Assembly: GCA_946547205.1 (NCBI GenBank)
Contig: CAMNPA010000071.1
Span: 1-6,637, forward strand
Length of the DNA: 6,637 nt
Reading direction: 5' to 3'
DNA from: an uncultured Selenomonadales bacterium
Lineage (GTDB): Bacteria; Bacillota; Negativicutes; Selenomonadales; Selenomonadaceae
Below are positions 1 through 6,543 of the stretch, piece by piece (the stretch's first letter is position 1; the number at the start of each line of letters is the position of its first letter). The notes beneath the pieces are model-generated. The model worked only from the letters and a program-made list of their open reading frames with translations. It did no database searches and was not told the origin of the DNA. Position numbers and translations under genes: made by a program.

Positions 1-400
1 AACGATACCATTTACACCGACGAAAGCAATTCGGTCACAATCAAAGGCGACAAAGGCAATGACAGCTTGCAAGGCGGCAACAGAGCCGATAAACTTTTCG
101 GCGGAGACGGCCTCGATACGTTACGGCGGCAACGATTCGCTTTGGGGCAATGCGGGAGCCGATACTTTCATTTACAGTGACGGCGACGGCAAAGATGTTA
201 TCTTCGGCTTCGCGGACGATGACCTCTTGCAAATCACCGGGACTTTCTCCGCGTCTTACAGCAAGTCAAAGGCGGAAGTTTATTTCAAAGTCGGCACCAC
301 GTCCAAAGCAATTACCTTGAGCAATTTCACGGCAACGACTTTCCACATTAACGACAACACTTACGGAATCAACGGCAAAAATAAATTCGTCAAGAAATGA
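1..400 (+). CDS. C-terminal end of an RTX-type (hemolysin-type) calcium-binding repeat protein; partial at the 5' edge, with a frame change near 121
   Basis: Frame 1 from the window edge encodes glycine/aspartate nonapeptides typical of RTX calcium-binding beta-rolls: IKGDKGNDS (40-66), LQGGNRADK (67-93) and LFGGDGLDT (94-120). Frame 1 then loses the pattern and stops at 178-180. The pattern resumes one frame over from 122 as YGGNDS, then LWGNAGADT (140-166), and runs through a non-repetitive tail to the TGA at 398-400. The tail (DVIFGFADDDLLQITG, then a beta-rich SNFTATTFHI stretch) resembles the C-terminal caps of secreted RTX proteins. Such proteins are usually exported by type I secretion, with the signal at the extreme C-terminus; no exporter is in this window. 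The ATG at 59 opens the second frame but is not a credible start, because the repeats begin upstream of it in frame 1. The frame change is either a real lesion or a sequence/assembly error. The full protein's function cannot be told from this fragment. Confidence 0.72.
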   Translation, partial: TIPFTPTKAIRSQSKATKAMTACKAATEPINFSAETASIRYGGNDSLWGNAGADTFIYSDGDGKDVIFGFADDDLLQITGTFSASYSKSKAEVYFKVGTTSKAITLSNFTATTFHINDNTYGINGKNKFVKK

Positions 401-426
401 GCTTTGAGCTTTGAGCTTTAAGCTTT
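399..426. repeat. Tandem heptamer repeat (GAGCTTT x3, then AAGCTTT)
   Basis: Four consecutive 7-base units lie at 399-405, 406-412, 413-419 and 420-426; the last differs by one base. The array starts inside the TGA stop of the RTX-type gene. Every unit junction creates a TGA or TAA, so stops occur at 398, 405 and 412, which are three different frames. No coding role is apparent. Confidence 0.8.
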
Positions 427-440
427 AAGGAAAAATCTCG

Positions 441-499
441 GCTAAAAAATAAAAGCTCCTTTAAGTTATGCTTGGCACAACACAAAGGAGCTTTTTCTT
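441..499. terminator. Bidirectional Rho-independent terminator between the converging RTX-type gene and fbp
   Basis: A perfect 12-base inverted repeat (451-462 AAAAGCTCCTTT against 484-495) encloses 21 bases. Inside it a second stem pairs 465-471 with 475-481 around a three-base loop. Leftward transcripts end with a U-rich tail (complement of 441-450, six U in a row). Rightward transcripts have a U-rich tail at 492-499. The inner stem is fully paired only in the leftward RNA, where position 468/478 is a G-U wobble; in the rightward RNA it is an A-C mismatch. The main role is therefore probably ending the fbp transcript, 20 bases after its stop codon. The RTX-type gene would use it as well. 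Confidence 0.88.
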
Positions 500-514
500 G
501 TGCAATGATGCATT

Positions 515-2419
515 TTAATTTTTCGGCTGAATCGTTCCGTTTTGATACGCAAGCAAAAGTTTATGCAAGCCGATAATTTCATCGCGAATGCCTTGCCCGT
601 GGTCGGTGTCGCCAACCGTCATGTGCCGCGACAAAATTTCGACAGTCTCCGCAGTCGATTCAATGTCCTTGTTCTCCGCAAGAGCAAGCTTAACGTCGGC
701 GATTTTTTGATGGCGCAAAAGTCGGAAGCCGCGCGAATTTGAAATCAACGTGTAGCCCGAAATGCCGGTTTTCTCGTGATAAGGCGTGCTGAATCCGCCG
801 TCAATGACCACAGCTTTTCCGCCGGCTTTAATCGGACTTTCGCCTTGCCGCACGCGAACGGGAACATGACCATTGACAATGTGACCGCGCTCCGGGTCAA
901 GCCCGAACTCCGTTAAAATCGCGTCGCAAATCTTCACGTCGTCAATCAAATTGTAATACGGGTCGGCGGGCTCCTTGTGAATCTCTTTGTCGTCGATGAA
1001 TGCGCGTTCAAATGTGCGAAACTCTCTTCCGGCAATCGGACTTAGCAAGCCGCACCAAAGGAAGTACATAAAATCCAAATCCTCAAGGTTCCTGTCGAAG
1101 TAAGCGCGACGTGCACGACGGTCGACGTAATCGAAATAATCTTTGCCGCTGAAAGTCTCGCCCTCGAACGAAATTTTTTTAAACGAGCCGTCATCATTGA
1201 GCGGAACATTCGCATGAAAAAGCAGCGTCCCGTTGTGGCAAGTGTACGCGCCGCCTTTTTTGTAGAGAAAATCGACGTGAGCTTGAAGGTTGACGCTCGC
1301 CAAAAAATTTTCTCGCAAGCCGGAAATAATTTCGTGCTCCTCCGCCGTCAAGCGATAAATGTCGTCGGAATTTCTGTCCAGCGTCGGAAAGTTCATGGTC
1401 TTAAGCTGATAACTCTGCCCGTTGATTGAAACGGTGCCTTCGTCGAAATTTATCTTGTCGAGCAAAAGTCGGCTGTCCATTTTAAAATCCGGGTTGCGAC
1501 GAATCATTTGACCTTCGAGCTTGAACATCATCATCAAGCTTGCAAGTTCGGCGGCGCGCAAAGGATTTTCATCGGGATAAAGTTTCGACGCGAAGACCGT
1601 CAACGGACGCAAGCTGATACCGTAGCCGCGCTCCAAAACATCAGTGTTGTTGTAGTGCAGAGAATTTCGCACGACCGCCGCGATACAAACTTCACTGCCC
1701 AGAGCCGCGCCCATCCAAACAACGTCGTGATTTCCCCATTGAATGTCGACCGCCTCGAAATAATTCATCAGCAGATTCAAAATCGCATCGGGTCTGTCGC
1801 CTCTGTCGAAGAAGTCTCCGACCAAATGCAGGCGATGAATTGCCAAACGTTTCAAAAGCACCGTGAACGCATGAATAAAATCTGCGCCGCTGTTTATCTC
1901 GACGATTGAGCTCAAAAGTTTTTCGTAGTAAATTTTCTGCGCCTCGTCCGATTCGGGATGAGTGTTGAGCAATTCCAAAATGACGGTCTCGTAGCTGTTG
2001 GGAATGAGTTCGCGCATTTTGAACGATGGATATTTGAAACTCATGAACTTTGCAAGCCTGACGAGTCGCGCAAGATTTTTACGGTACCAGGCAGGCGTAT
2101 CGCGTTGTTGAGCTTTAATCTGCGTGATTTTTTCTTTCGGGTAATAAATCAGCGTGCAAAACTCCGCAATTTCTTCCTCGCCGAGCAAATCGCCAAAGAT
2201 ATAGTCAACTTTCTCGTGAATGACGCCGGAGCAGTTGTTGATGATGTGCAGGAACAAATCGTATTCGCCGTGCAAATCGCTCATGAAATGTTCGGTGCCC
2301 TTCGGCAGAGACAGCCGCGACTGCAGATAAATCAGCTTTTCGTAAATGGATTCTTTCGTCGGATATTTTTCCGAAAGGATTCGCATCAAGCTTGCCGCGA
2401 AATCATAATCTTGTTTCAT
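515..2419 (-). CDS. fbp: Fructose-1,6-bisphosphatase, class III (Firmicutes type)
   Basis: This cytosolic gluconeogenic enzyme hydrolyses fructose-1,6-bisphosphate to fructose-6-phosphate and phosphate. The 634-residue product is close to the roughly 640-670 residues usual for this family and looks intact. It carries the metallophosphoesterase signature: DLHGE (residues 48-52), GDFFDRGD (201-208), GNHD (229-232), a downstream histidine in FHANVP (401-406), and NGHVPV (516-521) followed by VVIDGGFS (537-544). These residues would hold a two-metal centre; manganese dependence is known for the Bacillus subtilis relative. The reading frame is open 11 codons further upstream to a TTG at 2452. I chose the ATG at 2419 because AAGGAG sits 9 bases before it and the resulting N-terminus looks normal. 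The gene follows the TetR-family gene by 29 bases and is the last of the leftward series, ending just before a strong terminator. No dedicated promoter is obvious in the gap. Confidence 0.95.
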   Translation of the reverse strand: MKQDYDFAASLMRILSEKYPTKESIYEKLIYLQSRLSLPKGTEHFMSDLHGEYDLFLHIINNCSGVIHEKVDYIFGDLLGEEEIAEFCTLIYYPKEKITQIKAQQRDTPAWYRKNLARLVRLAKFMSFKYPSFKMRELIPNSYETVILELLNTHPESDEAQKIYYEKLLSSIVEINSGADFIHAFTVLLKRLAIHRLHLVGDFFDRGDRPDAILNLLMNYFEAVDIQWGNHDVVWMGAALGSEVCIAAVVRNSLHYNNTDVLERGYGISLRPLTVFASKLYPDENPLRAAELASLMMMFKLEGQMIRRNPDFKMDSRLLLDKINFDEGTVSINGQSYQLKTMNFPTLDRNSDDIYRLTAEEHEIISGLRENFLASVNLQAHVDFLYKKGGAYTCHNGTLLFHANVPLNDDGSFKKISFEGETFSGKDYFDYVDRRARRAYFDRNLEDLDFMYFLWCGLLSPIAGREFRTFERAFIDDKEIHKEPADPYYNLIDDVKICDAILTEFGLDPERGHIVNGHVPVRVRQGESPIKAGGKAVVIDGGFSTPYHEKTGISGYTLISNSRGFRLLRHQKIADVKLALAENKDIESTAETVEILSRHMTVGDTDHGQGIRDEIIGLHKLLLAYQNGTIQPKN

Positions 2420-2428
2420 GACCGTCAA

Positions 2429-2434
2429 CTCCTT
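2429..2434 (-). promoter_or_regulatory. Ribosome binding site that decides the fbp start
   Basis: On the minus strand this reads AAGGAG, 9 bases before the ATG at 2419. It lies inside the longer TTG-initiated reading frame, so it argues against the upstream TTG at 2452, which would also overlap the stop of the preceding gene. Confidence 0.75.
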
Positions 2435-2448
2435 AGCCGATGAATTTT

Positions 2449-3042
2449 TCAACGCGTTTTAATGCCGTCGAGCAAAATTTTTACTTTGAGCCGAATGTTT
2501 TCTTGGAACGGCAGATTGAGCTTGCTGAATGCCGTCGTCTGATAAATCGAGTGAATCATTTCCGAAATTATATTCGGCGGCACGTCGTCGCGAAATTCTC
2601 CGCGCTCCTGTCCGCGCAGAATTATTTTTTTGAACAGTTCACGGAAGCCGGGCGAGAGACTTTGCGGAATTTGTTCGGGCTTATCGGAATGTTCGCTTGC
2701 ACTGATGAACAGCGGCAGAATAAATCGGTTCTCGTCGATTAATCGCGCCGTGCAAATGCAACACAGCTCCAAAAGTTCCGCCGACGATTGATTGTCCGCG
2801 CCCGCCGATAAAATATTTCTCTCGACTTCTTCGCGCAGATTCTTCGACAACGTCAGCAAGACTTCTTCCTTTGAGCTGAAGTAATTATAAAAAGTTCCGA
2901 CGCCGAGTTGAGCCGCCTGCATTATGCCCGCGATTGACGTGTTCGCGAAGCCGTGCAGTTCAAATTGTTTAGCGGCGGCGTTCAAGATTGTTTGTCGCGC
3001 CTGAAATTTTTTTTGCTTTCTCAAGCCGCCTTTCTCCGCCAT
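2449..3042 (-). CDS. TetR/AcrR-family transcriptional regulator
   Basis: The 197-residue protein has the normal length and layout of a TetR repressor. A basic N-terminus leads into a helix-turn-helix DNA-binding domain at about residues 14-61. Its core reads TSIAGIMQAAQLGVGTFYNY and is followed by FSSKEEVL, the usual TetR recognition-helix signature. The rest (about 65-197) is a helical ligand-binding and dimerisation domain, too divergent to suggest a ligand; it holds a Cys-Cys pair at 94-95. I start at the ATG at 3042 because a full AGGAGGT lies 6 bases upstream. A TTG start six codons earlier would run through that site. It lies 27 bases after the permease gene and 29 before fbp, so it is probably co-transcribed with both. 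Such proteins usually bind a palindrome near their own or a neighbouring promoter. I could not recognise an operator here, so its target is unknown. Confidence 0.93.
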   Translation of the reverse strand: MAEKGGLRKQKKFQARQTILNAAAKQFELHGFANTSIAGIMQAAQLGVGTFYNYFSSKEEVLLTLSKNLREEVERNILSAGADNQSSAELLELCCICTARLIDENRFILPLFISASEHSDKPEQIPQSLSPGFRELFKKIILRGQERGEFRDDVPPNIISEMIHSIYQTTAFSKLNLPFQENIRLKVKILLDGIKTR

Positions 3043-3048
3043 AGTCAC

Positions 3049-3055
3049 ACCTCCT
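3049..3055 (-). promoter_or_regulatory. Strong ribosome binding site of the TetR-family gene
   Basis: The minus strand reads AGGAGGT, 6 bases before the ATG at 3042. It fixes the start, since the longer TTG-initiated frame would translate through this site. Confidence 0.85.
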
Positions 3056-3069
3056 AACAACGCGCAAGT

Positions 3070-4032
3070 TCACAATTCTTTTCGCAACAGGTACAGGAAA
3101 AACGGTGCGCCGAGCATCGCCATCAAAATTCCGACGGGCAATTCAATCGGTGCAAAGATTGTTCGTGCGAATGTGTCGCTTATCGTGACGACTGCCGCGC
3201 CCAATGTCGCCGCGCCCGGCAATAAAATTCGATAGTCCGAGCCGAGAATCAATCGTGCAGTGTGCGGAACGATTAAGCCGACGAAACCGAGTAAGCCGAC
3301 GACACATACTGCCGATGCCGCCAAAAGTGCCGCGACTGCCGTTAAGATTGTTCGCACGAGATGGACGCGCAAGCCTAAACCTGTGGCAACTTCATCGCCG
3401 AGCTGCAGAACGTTCAAATGCCGCGCCGATAAAAATGTAAGCAACGTGCCCGCGATTGAATACGGCAACAAAATTTCGACGTGCGACCAACTCCTTGCCG
3501 ATAAGCCGCCGACCATCCACATTAACGCGCCGTGAACTTTGTCGCCCGCAAAAATCAGCAACGCCGAAATTCCCGCGCCTAAGAACGCACTGACTGCCAC
3601 GCCCGCCAAAATTACGCGAATCGGTCTGATGCCGTCTTTCCACGCCAAAACGTAAATCAAAGTTGCCGCGAGCATTGCGCCGACAAATGCCGCCGGTGTC
3701 ACGAAAATTCCTGCGTCGCCGAAAATCATCATGACGAAAATTCCGAACAGTCCCGCGCCCGACGATATGCCGATTATGTGCGGATCAGCGAGAGGATTTT
3801 TCATCACTGCCTGCAAAATCGCGCCCGACAGCGACAAGTTCACACCGATGAGCATTGCGACGATTGTTCGCGGCAGCCGAATGTTTTCTAAAATTTGTCG
3901 ACGCGTCTCATCGAGTTCAACGTTGCCGAAAAAATTTGCGAAGACTTGCGACGCGGAAATTTCGACGGAGCCGTTTGTTAAGCTTAAAAAAAATCCCGCG
4001 ACCGCAGCCGCGCAGATTAGAAAAAATTTCAT
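3070..4032 (-). CDS. FecCD/BtuC-family ABC transporter permease (iron-chelate or cobalamin type)
   Basis: This is an inner-membrane permease of the type II ABC importer class, which moves siderophores, haem or cobalamin with a periplasmic binding protein and an ATPase. At 320 residues it is slightly short for the family (about 330-350) but complete. It is very hydrophobic, with roughly ten membrane segments. Family landmarks are present in order: RLPR (52-55), SGAILQAVMKNPLADPHIIG (69-88), GFVGLIVPHTAR (249-260), and ELPVGILMAMLGAPFFLYLL near the end (297-316). The GFVGLIVPHTAR block follows the ATPase-coupling region. Its ATG is one base after the stop of the dipeptidase gene and no good ribosome site is visible, so translational coupling is likely. 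Neither a substrate-binding protein nor an ATPase gene adjoins it: the next gene is a TetR regulator. The substrate cannot be told from this protein alone. Confidence 0.94.
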   Translation of the reverse strand: MKFFLICAAAVAGFFLSLTNGSVEISASQVFANFFGNVELDETRRQILENIRLPRTIVAMLIGVNLSLSGAILQAVMKNPLADPHIIGISSGAGLFGIFVMMIFGDAGIFVTPAAFVGAMLAATLIYVLAWKDGIRPIRVILAGVAVSAFLGAGISALLIFAGDKVHGALMWMVGGLSARSWSHVEILLPYSIAGTLLTFLSARHLNVLQLGDEVATGLGLRVHLVRTILTAVAALLAASAVCVVGLLGFVGLIVPHTARLILGSDYRILLPGAATLGAAVVTISDTFARTIFAPIELPVGILMAMLGAPFFLYLLRKEL

Positions 4033-4033
4033 G

Positions 4034-5632
4034 TCAATATCTCGTCGGAGCTTCGGAGGCAGGCAAATGATTTTCGTCGTAAGTGACGCCTGCGCCGCCG
4101 TCGTATTGAATCAAAAGTTTCGCGTAAAGATTTTTCCAATCGTTGAAGATTTTAACGGCGTTATCGTTCAATGTCGCGGCGAATTTTTCTTTCGACAGCC
4201 CGCGAGAATTTTCGACAAGCTCAAGCGAATTTTTTTCCGACTGCCGAACAGCCGCTTCAATCGTGCCGCCAAGCGAATTCCACCAGCCGCGACTTAAAGC
4301 AATGATTTGATTCGACGCCCAAAACATTTTTGAATCGTCGTAAGTGTCGCGGAGCGCGTGAGTGTAAGCGTCGGGCATTTTCGCCACGGCAAACGGTATG
4401 TAAGGATTTTCAAGCGGAGTATTTATCGACAGCCAACAAATCGGCGCGGGCAACTTGTCATTAATCTGCGTGATGTGTGAATAACTCGTTTTCGCCGAAA
4501 GAATTCCGCGTTCAGTTTGTTTCTCGTTCACGTAATGATACGGCGAGCCGTAAAGCCCGGCAAATTGACTGCGCGTCTTGTCAAACTCTGTGCCTTGATA
4601 ATAATCGCGATACAAATTCATTATGTCGTTGATTGTCAACTTTTTATCGGGACGCACGCTCAACGTATAATAATTTGAATCGTAACCTTCAACCTTGGGC
4701 GACAACTTCAATGATGGAGCAACGGTATCAAGTCCGCGCCACACTCGACGCATCGAATAATACGGATGATTGAATTCCGCGCCGCGCAGTGACTTCAGCC
4801 AATCCAAATTGCCGTGCTCGTCGTAAGCCGCCCAACCAAGTTCCTCTAACATTTGCGGAAGTTTCGGATTGAAAATTTGATTCGGGTCGCCGACGCGTAT
4901 CGCTCTTATTCGCAACTGATTCGCCGCAATGGAAAAATGTCCGTCGGGAATTTTTTCGGCAATCCAAACGCCTTTGCCGTTCGGAGTCGGTTGCATTTCA
5001 AAGAGCCAGCCTTCGTTCTTATCGGCGACGAAAAAAGATTCTGCCGTGCCGTAAAGCCCGTACTCGTCGATAAGTTCGCCCATGAGTTTAATCGCATCGC
5101 GGGCAGTCTTGCAACGTTCAAGGGCAACGCGTCCGAGTTCAGACGAATAAAAAATTCCGCCGCCTTTAACGTAAGGAGCCTCGCGCAGATGTTCGGAAGT
5201 GTCCGTGCATTCGCCGAGCGTCAAGCCGTGTTCGTTCATTACAGTATATTTGCCGTCAATGTAAGCGTAAGTGTGCTCAACCTGCGGAATGTGTCCGATT
5301 GGTTTTGTCAACGGTTTGCCGGGATAATTGTAAGCGTCGCTGCGTTCGGGCGCGACAAGATGCGGGCAACTGAAACAATTGTATTCGGGCAACTCTCCGC
5401 TTGCGGCAGCAGTAGGATACACCGGGCGAAGACTTCCCTTATTGTGATTTTTCGCGGGAACGCAGACGACATTTGGATCGCCGCCGAAACCGTCATTTGA
5501 ATGCGCGACAAAAATACTTCCGTCCGTCGACGCGCCCTTAGTCACAAGCATTATCGTGCAAGCTTCGGCGTTGACGTTCATAATCAACAGCAAAGCCAAT
5601 CCCGCGACAATGCCCGCAAAAATTTTCATCAT
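4034..5632 (-). CDS. Secreted C69-family (PepD-like) dipeptidase
   Basis: The 532-residue protein belongs to peptidase family C69 (formerly U34), N-terminal-nucleophile hydrolases that cleave dipeptides with a catalytic cysteine at the mature N-terminus. A signal peptide occupies residues 1-24: a short charged start, a hydrophobic core (IFAGIVAGLALLLIM) and an AEA cleavage motif directly before C25. C25 opens the conserved block CTIMLVTKGASTDGSIFVAH. Other family blocks are NEHGLTLGEC (133-142), SFFVADKNEGWLFEM (199-213) and WIAEKIPDGHFSIAANQ (223-239). It should act outside the inner membrane, perhaps on peptides taken up or released during wall turnover; the true substrate is unknown. I chose the ATG at 5632 because GGAG lies 9 bases upstream. 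An ATG at 5647 is in frame but adds five residues (MEIYA), and that reading would translate through the GGAG. The gene follows lpxI by 18 bases. Confidence 0.9.
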   Translation of the reverse strand: MMKIFAGIVAGLALLLIMNVNAEACTIMLVTKGASTDGSIFVAHSNDGFGGDPNVVCVPAKNHNKGSLRPVYPTAAASGELPEYNCFSCPHLVAPERSDAYNYPGKPLTKPIGHIPQVEHTYAYIDGKYTVMNEHGLTLGECTDTSEHLREAPYVKGGGIFYSSELGRVALERCKTARDAIKLMGELIDEYGLYGTAESFFVADKNEGWLFEMQPTPNGKGVWIAEKIPDGHFSIAANQLRIRAIRVGDPNQIFNPKLPQMLEELGWAAYDEHGNLDWLKSLRGAEFNHPYYSMRRVWRGLDTVAPSLKLSPKVEGYDSNYYTLSVRPDKKLTINDIMNLYRDYYQGTEFDKTRSQFAGLYGSPYHYVNEKQTERGILSAKTSYSHITQINDKLPAPICWLSINTPLENPYIPFAVAKMPDAYTHALRDTYDDSKMFWASNQIIALSRGWWNSLGGTIEAAVRQSEKNSLELVENSRGLSKEKFAATLNDNAVKIFNDWKNLYAKLLIQYDGGAGVTYDENHLPASEAPTRY

Positions 5633-5641
5633 GGCGTAAAT

Positions 5642-5645
5642 CTCC
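5642..5645 (-). promoter_or_regulatory. Ribosome binding site supporting the downstream start of the C69 dipeptidase
   Basis: The minus strand reads GGAG, 9 bases before the ATG at 5632 and 12 before the next ATG at 5629. It overlaps the alternative ATG at 5647, so it favours the shorter form, which starts directly with the signal peptide. Confidence 0.55.
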
Positions 5646-5650
5646 ATGCT

Positions 5651-6454
5651 TCACATTGCGACGATTGAAATGCCGTTGGCGTCTGCGAGAGCGATCATTT
5701 GTGCACGTTCAACCAACAGAGTTTTGCCGGCTTCAATCGCAAGAGCCGTTGCTCCGACTTTTGCCATTTGCTCAATCGTGCGATAGCCGACCGTAGGAAT
5801 GTCGAATCGATTATCTTGTTGCGGCTTGGAAACTTTCGTGACGACTGCTCCGCCGTGCGCCAAATTGCCGCCGCGTTCAATGCAAGCGTCCGTGCCTTCG
5901 ATAGCCTCCAGAGCCATCACAGCGCGATTTTTCACGACGACGGTTTGTCCAATGTCGAGGCGTCCGAGTTCTTTGGCAATGCGAAAACCGAATTCCATAT
6001 CCTGCCGTTCAATGTCAGTCGGTTCGCGTTTAGTGATTGTTCCACGTCGCGGCATGAGTTTTCTAATCAGCGCGGTTTGATCGAACGTTTGAATTCCCGA
6101 TTTCGCCAATTCGCGCACAAACGCCATCATGATTGTATCGTCGCGTCTGTCGGGCAAGCTCATGATAAGTTGAATCATGTGCACATCGGGCTGAACTGCG
6201 CCGTTGAAGAGCAATTCTTTCGTGACTTTGCCAATCATTGTGACCTTTTGAATTTGATTGACCTTGAGATAATTCAGAATCGCGTCGAGTTGTGCGACGC
6301 TGATGAATTGATGATCTTTCGAGAACTGCGCGATTTGCGGATCGCTGTCCGGCAACAGTCCGACCGAATAGACTTCGTAGCCGAGCTGTTGAGCGGCGCG
6401 AGCACACTCGACGGGCAGTTTACCTGTTCCCGCCAATATTCCCAGCTTTTCCAT
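5651..6454 (-). CDS. lpxI: UDP-2,3-diacylglucosamine diphosphatase LpxI
   Basis: LpxI hydrolyses UDP-2,3-diacylglucosamine to lipid X and UMP, the fourth step of lipid A synthesis, in the cytoplasm. It replaces the unrelated LpxH of enterobacteria. The 267-residue product matches the family length (about 270-280) and both halves: an N-terminal domain beginning GILAGTGKLP (5-14), and a C-terminal catalytic domain. The latter has DQTALIRKLMP (125-135), VVKNRAVMALEAIEGTDACI (173-192) and KPQQDNRFDIPTVG (210-223). An aspartate in the last motif (D214 or D218) is probably the catalytic residue, by analogy with the Caulobacter enzyme. The ATG at 6454 has AAGGAGGT 7 bases upstream. The gene sits directly downstream of what appears to be the lpxA end, the usual order in diderm Firmicutes. 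The gene after it is a peptidase rather than lpxB, which is unexpected. Confidence 0.95.
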   Translation of the reverse strand: MEKLGILAGTGKLPVECARAAQQLGYEVYSVGLLPDSDPQIAQFSKDHQFISVAQLDAILNYLKVNQIQKVTMIGKVTKELLFNGAVQPDVHMIQLIMSLPDRRDDTIMMAFVRELAKSGIQTFDQTALIRKLMPRRGTITKREPTDIERQDMEFGFRIAKELGRLDIGQTVVVKNRAVMALEAIEGTDACIERGGNLAHGGAVVTKVSKPQQDNRFDIPTVGYRTIEQMAKVGATALAIEAGKTLLVERAQMIALADANGISIVAM

Positions 6455-6461
6455 TACATCA

Positions 6462-6469
6462 ACCTCCTT
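6462..6469 (-). promoter_or_regulatory. Strong ribosome binding site of lpxI
   Basis: The minus strand reads AAGGAGGT, a near-complete match to the anti-Shine-Dalgarno sequence, 7 bases before the ATG at 6454. It stands clear of the inverted repeat just upstream. Confidence 0.85.
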
Positions 6470-6479
6470 TTATCAATGA

Positions 6480-6543
6480 GGAATTAGGAATTAGGAATGA
6501 TTTACGCAACGAATTTAATTCCTCATTCCACATTCCTAATTCC
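6480..6543. repeat. Inverted repeat of GGAATTA-type heptamers between lpxA and lpxI
   Basis: Arm 6480-6500 consists of three 7-base units (GGAATTA, GGAATTA, GGAATGA). The complementary arm 6523-6543 matches it at 19 of 21 positions, with 22 bases between the arms. The right arm overlaps the end of the lpxA fragment and includes its TAG stop. As RNA it could form a weak, A/U-rich hairpin, but no run of U follows, so I do not call it a terminator. It fills most of the only sizeable gap in the leftward series. Confidence 0.85.

Noticed and set aside
41..232. Minus-strand frame opposite the RTX repeats
   Set aside because: The plus strand shows clear RTX nonapeptides in this stretch, while the minus product has no family resemblance.
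399..426. Possible CRISPR or attachment-site repeat
   Set aside because: Units are only 7 bases with no spacers, and no integrase or cas gene is present.
1508..2443. Open frames on the plus strand opposite fbp (1508-1909 and 1958-2443)
   Set aside because: They are antisense to intact, motif-rich fbp, lack family features, and share the frame relationship expected of shadows.
3731..4297. 188-codon plus-strand frame spanning the permease-dipeptidase junction
   Set aside because: It crosses two well-supported genes on the other strand and its product is low-complexity basic sequence without motifs.
5558..5632. Lipoprotein signal peptide on the C69 peptidase
   Set aside because: The residues before the cysteine (A-E-A) do not fit a lipobox because of the glutamate, and the cysteine is needed as a free N-terminal nucleophile.
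5699..6487. Long open frame on the plus strand (262 codons) opposite lpxI
   Set aside because: It lies wholly antisense to a clear lpxI, its translation has no recognisable motif, and it ends inside the heptamer repeat. It is explained by codon bias in the opposite gene.
6480..6543. Rho-independent terminator between lpxA and lpxI
   Set aside because: The stem is A/T-rich with two mismatches and a 22-base loop, and no U run follows it in either direction.
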